Source: Flavobacterium sp. NRK1 (GTDB lineage Bacteria; Bacteroidota; Bacteroidia; Flavobacteriales; Flavobacteriaceae). From it: a stretch of DNA of 64,000 nucleotides. Position 1 is the stretch's first letter, and the number at the start of each line of letters is the position of its first letter. Below are positions 28,467 to 36,395 of the stretch, piece after piece. Made by a program: the position numbers and the translations under genes. Under the pieces are notes generated by a model, which was not told where the DNA came from, searched no databases, and saw only the letters and a program-made list of their open reading frames with translations. The stretch spans positions 2,972,607-3,036,606 of the forward strand of contig NZ_JAMXLA010000001.1 of NCBI RefSeq assembly GCF_024054175.1, written 5' to 3'.

Positions 28467-29969
28467 ATGAAAGTTAAAATAATAGCTGCAGTATTTTTTA
28501 GCACGCTTTTTACTTTATCGTGTACTAATCTTGACGAGGAGTTATACGATAGAGTACCGGACGATGAATTTGGAAAAACCCCAACTGAAATTGAAGCCCT
28601 TGTAGGAGGTGCTTATTCTTCACTAAGAGGGTTTAGCGATGCTATTTCAAATTCTTTTCCTACCTGCGAATATGTATTCTTTTTAAATGAAGTAGCTTCG
28701 GATGAAGCAACGATACCTACCAGGGGTACAGACTGGTTTGATGGTGGACGTTACCAACAGGTACAAAGGCACGAATGGGATTATGAAAATGGTATGATAC
28801 TTTCGGCATGGCGCTACTGTTATGCAGGTATTGCCAAGGTAAATTCAATCATATATCAGGTAGATAAATCAGGTTTAACAGATGAAGCTAAAAAACCTAT
28901 TTATGCCGAGCTTAAATCTATAAGGGCTTATTACTACTATCTTTTGCTAGATATGTTTGGTAATGTGCCAATTGTTACCAATTTTGAAGATCAGGGGTTA
29001 CCAAGTAATTCTTCGCGTCAGGAGGTTTATAATTTTGTAGAGACTGAACTGCTTGATGCATTACCATATTTAAAACCAAATGTGGTATATTCTAAATTTA
29101 CAAAAAACGTAGCCTATGCTCTATTAGCGAGATTATATCTTAATTCAGAAGCATTTGTAGGCACAGCACGCTGGCAGGATTGTATAGATATGTGTCAGAA
29201 TATTTCGGGTTATACTTTAACACCTGATTATTTTGCAAGTTTTGTTACTAATAACCAAACGTCTCCTGAAATAATATTTGCCATCCCTTACGATCAGAAA
29301 GCGGGAACAGTAGGTAATTATTTATCTTCTATGAGCTGTCATTACCTTCATAAATTAACTATTTCGCCTACAGGAGATTATCCATGGAGTGCAAATGGTA
29401 TAAGCGGTCAGCCGGGATTATATTCTTCTTTTGATGATACAGATAAAAGAAAGAAATCTATGATAGAAGGAGAGCAGATAAATATTGCAACAGGATCTGT
29501 GATTATTATGGATAGTGGCGAGCCGTTAATTTATACTGAAGAAATTTCAAACTTTACTAATGCAAAACAAAATGAAGGTGTACGTCTTGGTAAATATGAA
29601 ATGAAGGCAGGAGAGCAGTGGGAGCGTGATCATGACTGGGTAGTTATTCGTTATGCCGAAATCCTTATGATGCAGGCAGAATGTTATGTGCGATTAGGTT
29701 CTCCGGGACTTGCTGCGCCGTTTGTACAACAAGTAAGAACACGTGCTGGTTTAGATACACCTGCAACTATAGATCTTGATTTTATTGATAAAGAACTTTT
29801 GCGTGAATTTGTATTTGAAGGCAGAAGAAGAACAGATAATATAAGGTTTGGCACATACTTCCAGCCTTGGTGGGAGAAAGGGGCTACTCCTGCATACAGA
29901 AGCATTTTCCCTATTCCTAAAGCTGTAATGGATACCAACTCAAACTTAGTTCAGAATCCTGAATATTAG
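28467..29969 (+). CDS. susD: SusD/RagB-family glycan-binding lipoprotein
   Basis: 500 residues. Lipobox LSC-TNLDEE, TPR-like helical scaffold, and the RagB/SusD signatures IRAYYYYLLLDMFGNVPI and RYAEILMMQAECYVRLG near the C-terminus with LREFVFEGRRRTDNIRFG. It is the surface lid that delivers glycan to SusC. A stem-loop lies between this gene and the two hydrolases downstream. Confidence 0.95.
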   Translation: MKVKIIAAVFFSTLFTLSCTNLDEELYDRVPDDEFGKTPTEIEALVGGAYSSLRGFSDAISNSFPTCEYVFFLNEVASDEATIPTRGTDWFDGGRYQQVQRHEWDYENGMILSAWRYCYAGIAKVNSIIYQVDKSGLTDEAKKPIYAELKSIRAYYYYLLLDMFGNVPIVTNFEDQGLPSNSSRQEVYNFVETELLDALPYLKPNVVYSKFTKNVAYALLARLYLNSEAFVGTARWQDCIDMCQNISGYTLTPDYFASFVTNNQTSPEIIFAIPYDQKAGTVGNYLSSMSCHYLHKLTISPTGDYPWSANGISGQPGLYSSFDDTDKRKKSMIEGEQINIATGSVIIMDSGEPLIYTEEISNFTNAKQNEGVRLGKYEMKAGEQWERDHDWVVIRYAEILMMQAECYVRLGSPGLAAPFVQQVRTRAGLDTPATIDLDFIDKELLREFVFEGRRRTDNIRFGTYFQPWWEKGATPAYRSIFPIPKAVMDTNSNLVQNPEY

Positions 29970-29976
29970 GTTACAT

Positions 29977-30022
29977 AATACCGGTCTTCTGTGTTGGGTT
30001 AGTCATTGTAAGGCCGGTATTT
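29977..30022 (+). terminator. Intercistronic stem-loop between susD and the hydrolase genes
   Basis: AATACCGGTCTT and AAGGCCGGTATT form a 12-bp stem (one G-U pair) around a 22-nt loop, followed by TTTAG. The T-run is short, so it may be a partial terminator or an mRNA-stabilizing or processing element that lowers hydrolase expression relative to SusCD. Confidence 0.5.
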
Positions 30023-30049
30023 TAGTTGCCATTTAAATTTTAATTTTTC

Positions 30050-31291
30050 ATGAAAAAATATACCATACTGCTGTTTTTAGGGTTATTAAGTTTTACTGCT
30101 GTAATTAGCTGCAGTAATGACGATAAATCTTCGGGAACTACAGAACCTGAAAATTTAGATCCTGTACCGGTTGTAAAAACAAACAGTACTAAAATCTATA
30201 TGCATTATATGCCATGGTTTGAAACCAATGAAAGTAGTCCGGATCATCAATGGGGCTATCATTGGACTATGGCAAATAAAAATCCTAATAACGTTGATGC
30301 CAATGGTAAAAGAGAGATTGCATCCTATTATTATCCATTAATAGGGCCTTATCATTCCGGCGATAAAGATGTTATTGAAAATCATTTACTGCTTATGAAA
30401 TATGCCGGTGTTGATGGTGTATTGATTGATTGGTATGGCACTTACAATCTTAATGATTACAGGAGTAATAAAGAAAATGCAGAACAGCTTATAGATATGC
30501 TGGATGAGGTAGGTTTGGAATATGCTATAGTATATGAAGACCGCTTTTTAACAAATATTGTAGATGCCGGACTCGCTCCAACAACAATTAGTGCTGCGAA
30601 AACAGATTTTAGTTACTTGCAGAACAATTATTTTACTGATGCCAATTATATAAAAGTAGATGGTAAGCCCTTATTACTTGATTTTGGTCCAATAACGCTT
30701 ACCACTCCGGCAGAATGGACAAGTGCTTTCAGCGGTTTGAATCCGAAACCTACATTTTTAACCTTATGGTATGAATCGGCAGATGCAGGTACTAATGCTT
30801 CAGGGGAATATTCCTGGGTGTACCAGGATAATACACATATTAGTAATTTTTATGCTAATAAGCTGCCTACCCTAAACGTAGGTATGGGAAGTGCCTATCC
30901 TGGATTTAAAGATTTTTATCAGGAAGGCGGGGGCGGATCTGCTATTGGCTGGACCATAGAACATAATAATGGAGCTACACTTGATGCTACATTGGCTATG
31001 GCACAAAATGCTAACCTAAAATATCTTCAATTGATTACATGGAATGACTTTGGTGAAGGTACTATGTTTGAACCTACGGTTGAATTTGGATATTCCTACA
31101 TTGAAAAAGTAAAAGCATTTGCAGGAGTGCAGAATGCATCGGTTTCGTTTAATGATATTAGTAAACTTTATAATCTAAGAAAGCAGTATAAATCAAATTC
31201 AGGCATCCAGACTAAACTAAATAAAGCTTTTGATTATTTTGTTTCTATGCAGCCCCAGAAGGCCGTACAAATATTAAACGAGATAGAATAA
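30050..31291 (+). CDS. GH99/GH71-like glycoside hydrolase lipoprotein
   Basis: 413 residues. Lipobox ISC-SNDDKSS (acidic surface-export type signal). The body starts with IYMHYMPWF and has HWTMANKNP, YAGVDGVLIDWYG and LQLITWNDFGEGT, the pattern of GH99/GH71-like (beta/alpha)8 enzymes. GH99 enzymes cut alpha-mannosides and GH71 cut alpha-1,3-glucan. Next to GH97, an alpha-glucan target seems more likely than mannan, but the assignment is open. Probable catalytic acids lie in VLIDWYG and WNDFGEG. Confidence 0.8.
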   Translation: MKKYTILLFLGLLSFTAVISCSNDDKSSGTTEPENLDPVPVVKTNSTKIYMHYMPWFETNESSPDHQWGYHWTMANKNPNNVDANGKREIASYYYPLIGPYHSGDKDVIENHLLLMKYAGVDGVLIDWYGTYNLNDYRSNKENAEQLIDMLDEVGLEYAIVYEDRFLTNIVDAGLAPTTISAAKTDFSYLQNNYFTDANYIKVDGKPLLLDFGPITLTTPAEWTSAFSGLNPKPTFLTLWYESADAGTNASGEYSWVYQDNTHISNFYANKLPTLNVGMGSAYPGFKDFYQEGGGGSAIGWTIEHNNGATLDATLAMAQNANLKYLQLITWNDFGEGTMFEPTVEFGYSYIEKVKAFAGVQNASVSFNDISKLYNLRKQYKSNSGIQTKLNKAFDYFVSMQPQKAVQILNEIE

Positions 31292-31316
31292 GTTGTAATA
31301 AACGCAAAATTAAATA

Positions 31317-33332
31317 ATGAAAAATAAAATTTACAAGTATTGCCTGGCGGCTTTTGTTCTTGTAACACTGTCGTGCAATGCCCAAAAAACATACAAAATA
31401 GTATCTCCGGGAAAAAATAACGAATTGATTTTTGAACTTACAAAATCAGGAGAACCTCAATACAGATTTTCGTCGAATGGAAAATCGGTTATTGAGCCTT
31501 CGTTATTGGGATTTGAATTTTCGGGAAATGCAAAAATGACAGATGGATTTAAAGTTATTTCAACCCAAAAAAAATCGGTTAATGAAACATGGGAACAACC
31601 ATGGGGAGAATTCAAAAAGATAACGGATAAGCATAATGAACTTATTATTCATTTAAAGGAAGAAAAAGGAGAACAGAGACTTGTAGATATTATTTTCAGA
31701 GTATTTGATGACGGTTTGGGTTTCAGGTATTTCTTCCCCAAGCAGCCTAATTTAGGAAAAGTGAAGATATCTAACGAAATAACTCAGTTTACATTTTCTG
31801 ATGATAATAATGTTTGGTGGATACCTGTACACAGGGAAAACAGTTATTATGAGAGTTTTTACAGAAAAACTCCCATGAGCGAGACAGATACCATCAATAC
31901 TCCTGCAACTTTTGAGACTAAAAACAAGCTATATGTCGCTATACACGAGGCTAACCTAACCGATTTTGCTTCTATGACATTGCTTAAAACAAAAGGTAAC
32001 ACCTATAAAAGTGAATTAGTGCCTTGGGCTGATGGTACAAAAGTTTATACAGAAACGCCATTTGAGACTCCCTGGAGAACTATTATGGTAGGTACAAAAC
32101 CGGGTGATTTAGCAACATCTACACTTACATTAAACTTAAATGAGCCTTGTAAAATTAAAGATACATCATGGATAGAAACCTCTAAATATATTGGAATATG
32201 GTGGGGAATGCATCTGGAAAAATATACCTGGGGACAAGGACCTAAGCATGGAGCCACCACCAAAATAACAAAAGAATATATAGATTTTGCCGCCAAAAAT
32301 CATTTTGATGGCGTATTGGTTGAAGGGTGGAATGAAGGATGGGATGGCGACTGGACAGCTGACGGTACCGCTTTTAGTTTTACTAAATCGTATCCGGATT
32401 TTGATATTAAAGAAATAACTAAATATGCGGCTTCAAAAAATGTACGCTTAATAGGGCATCATGAAACTGCTGGTGCATCTAAACATTATGAAAGCCAGCT
32501 TGACGATGCTTTTAAATTATATAATAGTTTGGGCGTTACTACTGTAAAAACAGGTTATGTAAATAAGTATCTTGATAAAAAAGAATGGCATGACAGCCAG
32601 TATGGTGTTCGCCACTACAGGAAAGTGATTGAAACTGCCGCTAAATATCATATAATGATTGATAATCATGAGCCGGTAAAGGGAACAGGTTTACAACGTA
32701 CTTATCCTAACCTTATGGCACAGGAAGGTGCCAGGGGGCAGGAGTATGATGCATGGTCTTCAGACGGTGGGAATACTCCCGAGCATACTACTATAATGCC
32801 ATTTACAAGAATGCTGGCAGGGCCTTTTGATTTTACTCCTGGTACATTTGATTTTAGTTACAAAACCCCTCAGGGTGCTAAAGTGCAAACTACACTGGCT
32901 AAGCAATTAGCATTATACGTAGTTATTTATAGCCCGCTTCAAATGGCATCAGATTTACCGGAAAACTATGAAGGCAAAAAAGAACTTGAGTTTGTTAAAG
33001 ATGTTCCGTGTAAATGGTCTGAAACCAAAATGCTTGATTCTAAAATAGGAGAGTATGTAACTGTTGCACGTAAAGACTGGGAAGGGAAAAACTGGTATTT
33101 AGGAACTATTACCAACAGTGATGCCCGGAAAATAAGTATTCCTCTTACTTTTTTAACGTCAGGGAAAACATATAGAGCCGAAATTTACACAGACGGAGAG
33201 GGAGCAAATTATAAATCAAACCCATACCCGGTTTCAATACAGAATCAGAATGTAAACAGTAAAACTGTTTTAGATATTAATTTAGCTGCAGGAGGAGGTA
33301 CAGCAATAAAATTTGTTGAGGTAGCTAAGTAA
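31317..33332 (+). CDS. GH97 alpha-glucosidase (SusB-like, inverting type)
   Basis: 671 residues with a lipoprotein-like signal (LVTLSC-NAQ). N-terminal beta-supersandwich (about 25-270), a (beta/alpha)8 catalytic domain (about 290-560), then a C-terminal beta domain. The Glu residues of inverting GH97 enzymes appear in GHHETAG, DNHEPVKGTG and QEGARGQEY, equivalent to SusB Glu439, Glu508 and Glu532. It should release glucose from the non-reducing end of alpha-gluco-oligosaccharides. Last gene of the locus; a terminator follows. Confidence 0.93.
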   Translation: MKNKIYKYCLAAFVLVTLSCNAQKTYKIVSPGKNNELIFELTKSGEPQYRFSSNGKSVIEPSLLGFEFSGNAKMTDGFKVISTQKKSVNETWEQPWGEFKKITDKHNELIIHLKEEKGEQRLVDIIFRVFDDGLGFRYFFPKQPNLGKVKISNEITQFTFSDDNNVWWIPVHRENSYYESFYRKTPMSETDTINTPATFETKNKLYVAIHEANLTDFASMTLLKTKGNTYKSELVPWADGTKVYTETPFETPWRTIMVGTKPGDLATSTLTLNLNEPCKIKDTSWIETSKYIGIWWGMHLEKYTWGQGPKHGATTKITKEYIDFAAKNHFDGVLVEGWNEGWDGDWTADGTAFSFTKSYPDFDIKEITKYAASKNVRLIGHHETAGASKHYESQLDDAFKLYNSLGVTTVKTGYVNKYLDKKEWHDSQYGVRHYRKVIETAAKYHIMIDNHEPVKGTGLQRTYPNLMAQEGARGQEYDAWSSDGGNTPEHTTIMPFTRMLAGPFDFTPGTFDFSYKTPQGAKVQTTLAKQLALYVVIYSPLQMASDLPENYEGKKELEFVKDVPCKWSETKMLDSKIGEYVTVARKDWEGKNWYLGTITNSDARKISIPLTFLTSGKTYRAEIYTDGEGANYKSNPYPVSIQNQNVNSKTVLDINLAAGGGTAIKFVEVAK

Positions 33333-33372
33333 AATTTGGGTAAATGACTTTTAGAGTTGTTTAATGTTGTGT

Positions 33373-33402
33373 TAGCGGGGCTTTTAAGTTCCGCTATTTT
33401 TT
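33373..33402 (+). terminator. Terminator of the alpha-glucan operon
   Basis: TAGCGGGGCTT and AAGTTCCGCTA pair over 11 bp (two G-U pairs) with almost no loop beyond TTT, followed by T6. Lies 41 bp after the GH97 stop. Confidence 0.8.
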
Positions 33403-33467
33403 GATATACATGACAAAATATATGTAAATTTTTGAAGGGTATTCTTATGAGATAAAATTTAATATAA

Positions 33468-33475
33468 TACTTTTG
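33468..33475 (+). promoter_or_regulatory. Candidate -7 element of the metal-efflux operon
   Basis: TACTTTTG fits TAnnTTTG and lies only 10 bp ahead of the ATG at 33486, so the transcript would have a very short leader. Confidence 0.35.
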
Positions 33476-33485
33476 TATTCTAAGT

Positions 33486-33878
33486 ATGAAAATCGATAGA
33501 GTACATATTGGGTTAAGGGTATTGTGGGTGCTAATGGCACTACACATACTTAACTTTAGTATTGATAACCCCCATACACTTTTTGAAAGCAATAAGGTTG
33601 ATACAGACTTTGAAGAGGTAGATAGTATGGTTGAGTTAGTACTTGAAGATGTTTTTAATATTGAGAATGCAATACCGGAACACCATACAAAAACTCCACT
33701 TACGCATAAATTCAATATTAAAAAGGTCGTTTGGATGTTTGATCAACAGGAGTATTTAAAATTTAATGAGCCGGTAGCAGAAAACTTTAAAATAGTCCAA
33801 TCAAATCTGTTTTACTCAAACCCAATATATAATTCACCTTTGGTGAGTGATTTTTTCCCTCCTCCTGAACAAGTTTAA
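33486..33878 (+). CDS. Small exported protein upstream of metal-efflux genes
   Basis: 130 residues, not a family I recognise. One hydrophobic segment near the N-terminus (about 8-25, VLWVLMALHILNF), then an acidic stretch (DTDFEEVDSMVELVLEDVF) and a C-terminus ending FFPPPEQV. Small proteins with such a Pro-rich end commonly precede tolC/czc operons in Flavobacteria. It may be a periplasmic metal-binding or sensing accessory (His-rich PEHHTKTPLTHK in the middle). A hairpin separates it from the tolC gene. Confidence 0.6.
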   Translation: MKIDRVHIGLRVLWVLMALHILNFSIDNPHTLFESNKVDTDFEEVDSMVELVLEDVFNIENAIPEHHTKTPLTHKFNIKKVVWMFDQQEYLKFNEPVAENFKIVQSNLFYSNPIYNSPLVSDFFPPPEQV

Positions 33879-33893
33879 ATAGTATTTCCCGGA

Positions 33894-33919
33894 CTTAGTA
33901 AACATTACTGTTTACTAAG
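33894..33919. terminator. Hairpin between the small protein and the TolC gene
   Basis: CTTAGTAAAC at 33894-33903 is exactly complementary to 33910-33919, with loop ATTACT, followed by CTTTTATG. A weak terminator or attenuator in front of the efflux genes. Confidence 0.55.
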
Positions 33920-34017
33920 CTTTTATGCATGTTTCTATTTTAGGTATATGTCCGGTTCCTTATGTTTTGCAGTGGTTGCATTACTATTTCTTATATACTA
34001 TTTAAACACATTTTATC

Positions 34018-35283
34018 ATGGAATTTAAAAATAAATTCATTGCCTGGATTGCTTTATTGCTTATCCAGACGATGGGTATGGCTCAAACATCAGGAGCTAT
34101 AACACTCACTATAAAACAGGCTGAGGAGCTTTTCTTTAAAAACAACTTTATGTTGTTAGCCCAGCAATACAATATAAATAAGGCTGATGCTGCTATTATT
34201 CAGTCTAAAGTATATCCTAATCCGGAAGTAACTGCTGATATCATTGCCTATCAGGCTCAGGATAATGCCTATTTCCCTACAGGAAACAGGGGTAATTTTG
34301 CTGCCGGTCTGGAGCAGGTAATTGTAATGGGCGGTAAACTCCGTAAACAAATAGAGATGGCTAAACTCGATAAAAAAATAGCTGAATCGGAACTTACAGA
34401 TCTTACCCGAAATCTTCAATTGCAAATATGGGAATCATTTTATACGCTTCATCATCAGCAAAAAATTATTGAAAAGTATAATAAACTATTAGATAAGTTG
34501 CAGTCTCTTATTGAAAGTTATGAAGTTCAGGTTTCAAAAAATAATATAGCACTTAAAGATCTGGTTCGTTTAAAATCTGTTTATGTAAAAATAAACAATG
34601 ACAAATCTGAAGAAAGTAAAATACTCATAGAAGAGCAGCAAAAACTAAATATTCTTTTAGGAACATCTGCGACAATTCAGACAACCTATACAGGTACTGA
34701 AGCCGATTTTTATTCCACAAAACCTTTATTGTATGATTTATTACTAAATGAATCATTAGAAAACAGGCCTGATTTTAATCAGGCCAAACTTGAAATAGAA
34801 TCGGCAAAGATGAATGTTTCACTACAAAGAAAAATGCTAATACCTGATGTTACATTAAGAGCCGGATATAATCAGCAAGGTGATGCTTTTAATAATCAGT
34901 ACAATATCGGGCTTGGTATTCCATTACCAATTTTTGACAGGAACCGGGGTAACATACAAGCGGCAAAAGTTAATCAGGAACAGCAGACCAAAAATGTTTC
35001 TTACAAAGAACTTGAAATACAAAATCAGGTATTGGCTGCATGGCAAAACTACACAAGAAGTGTAGATGAATATAAAAACATAGGGAAACTTGTTAATAAT
35101 GATTTTGATGCTGTTTATAATGGAATGACTTCTAGTTTCCAGAAAGGGAATGTATCTATGATTGAGTTTGCCGATTTTTTTGAGGCCTATAATGAAGCTC
35201 AGACAGAAGTGGAAAGAGTTAAAAAAGAACTCGCACTTGCAGCAGCCCAAATTAATTATGTAACAGGAATAAACAATTTTTAA
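34018..35283 (+). CDS. TolC-family outer-membrane efflux protein (CzcC/CusC type)
   Basis: 421 residues. Signal peptide ending GMAQT, two outer-membrane efflux repeats with long alpha-helical hairpins (LTIKQAEELFFKNN, LNESLENRPDFNQAKLEIESAK). Forms the outer-membrane channel of a tripartite efflux pump whose adaptor gene starts 2 bp later and RND gene follows. Confidence 0.92.
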   Translation: MEFKNKFIAWIALLLIQTMGMAQTSGAITLTIKQAEELFFKNNFMLLAQQYNINKADAAIIQSKVYPNPEVTADIIAYQAQDNAYFPTGNRGNFAAGLEQVIVMGGKLRKQIEMAKLDKKIAESELTDLTRNLQLQIWESFYTLHHQQKIIEKYNKLLDKLQSLIESYEVQVSKNNIALKDLVRLKSVYVKINNDKSEESKILIEEQQKLNILLGTSATIQTTYTGTEADFYSTKPLLYDLLLNESLENRPDFNQAKLEIESAKMNVSLQRKMLIPDVTLRAGYNQQGDAFNNQYNIGLGIPLPIFDRNRGNIQAAKVNQEQQTKNVSYKELEIQNQVLAAWQNYTRSVDEYKNIGKLVNNDFDAVYNGMTSSFQKGNVSMIEFADFFEAYNEAQTEVERVKKELALAAAQINYVTGINNF

Positions 35284-35285
35284 TT

Positions 35286-36383
35286 ATGAAAATGAAAACA
35301 TTTAAAAATATACTTCTTTTTGCATTTGCAGTATCATTAATAACTGCCTGTTCAAAAAAAGAGGAAACAACTACAGAAGAGAGCAAGAAATTTGTAATGA
35401 GCGATACGATGTACAATACCAGCACTTTTGCTGATGCCACGACAGAAGATGCTCAAAATGAAATTAGATTATTTGGAAAAGTAACAGCGGAGAATAATAA
35501 TATGGCGCAGGTTTTTCCGGCTGTAGGCGGAAGCGTTTTAAGTATAAAGGCTGAACTTGGCGATTATGTGAAACAAGGACAGCTACTGGCAAGTATTCAG
35601 AGTAGCGAGGTGGCAGGCTATCAGAGCCAGACCAGTGATGCTGATGCTAATGTTAGCATTGCAGAGCGTAACCTGCAAAGTATAGAGGACATGTATGAAG
35701 GCAAACTGGCTTCGGAAAAAGAACTGGTAATGGCTAAAAAAGAACTTGATAAAGCCCGTGCTGAAAAAGAAAGAATGACTGAAGTGAATAAGATTTATCG
35801 TTTAAAAAGCGGATCTGTTTACAACATGTATGCTCCAATAAGCGGCTATGTGGTTGCTAAAGATATCAGCCCTAACGAAATGCTTAGCAATAACAGGGAT
35901 GAAGCTGTATTTACAATTGCCAAGCTGGATAATGTCTGGGTACTGGCAAATGTAAATGAAAGTGATTTAGCTACGATTAAACAGACACAGGATGTTAGCA
36001 TACAAACGATTGCTTATCCTGAAAAAAAGATCGTAGGGAAAATAGACAAGATATTTAATGTCATAGACCCTCAGACAAGAGCGGCTAAAGCCTTAATTAA
36101 AGTTTCTAATAGCGATGGTTTATTAAAGCCTGAAATGAATGCTACCGTAACGGTACATTATTCTGAAAATGTAAAACACATTACTGTTCCTTCTGCGTCG
36201 ATAATTTTCGATAAGAATAAAAACTTTGTAATGGTTTACAAGACAAAAGATAATATTGAAACCCGAGAGGTTACTGTTTACAGGGCACTCGATGATAAAA
36301 CCTACCTATCGGGAGGCCTTAAAGAAGGGGAAAAGGTAATTGTTAAAGGCAATTTACTGATATATGACGCTATAAACGATTAA
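35286..36383 (+). CDS. RND periplasmic adaptor lipoprotein (CzcB/CusB type)
   Basis: 365 residues. Lipobox ITAC-SKKEE. Membrane-fusion protein: lipoyl halves around residues 70-105 (GGSVLSIKAELGDYVKQGQLLASI) and 185-205, a helical hairpin between (VSIAERNLQSIEDMYEGKLASEKEL), then beta-barrel and membrane-proximal domains (VKGNLLIYDAIND end). Bridges the TolC channel and the RND pump. No His-rich N-terminal metal site as in CzcB is visible. Confidence 0.93.
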   Translation: MKMKTFKNILLFAFAVSLITACSKKEETTTEESKKFVMSDTMYNTSTFADATTEDAQNEIRLFGKVTAENNNMAQVFPAVGGSVLSIKAELGDYVKQGQLLASIQSSEVAGYQSQTSDADANVSIAERNLQSIEDMYEGKLASEKELVMAKKELDKARAEKERMTEVNKIYRLKSGSVYNMYAPISGYVVAKDISPNEMLSNNRDEAVFTIAKLDNVWVLANVNESDLATIKQTQDVSIQTIAYPEKKIVGKIDKIFNVIDPQTRAAKALIKVSNSDGLLKPEMNATVTVHYSENVKHITVPSASIIFDKNKNFVMVYKTKDNIETREVTVYRALDDKTYLSGGLKEGEKVIVKGNLLIYDAIND

Positions 36384-36395
36384 AATTAAACAGCA

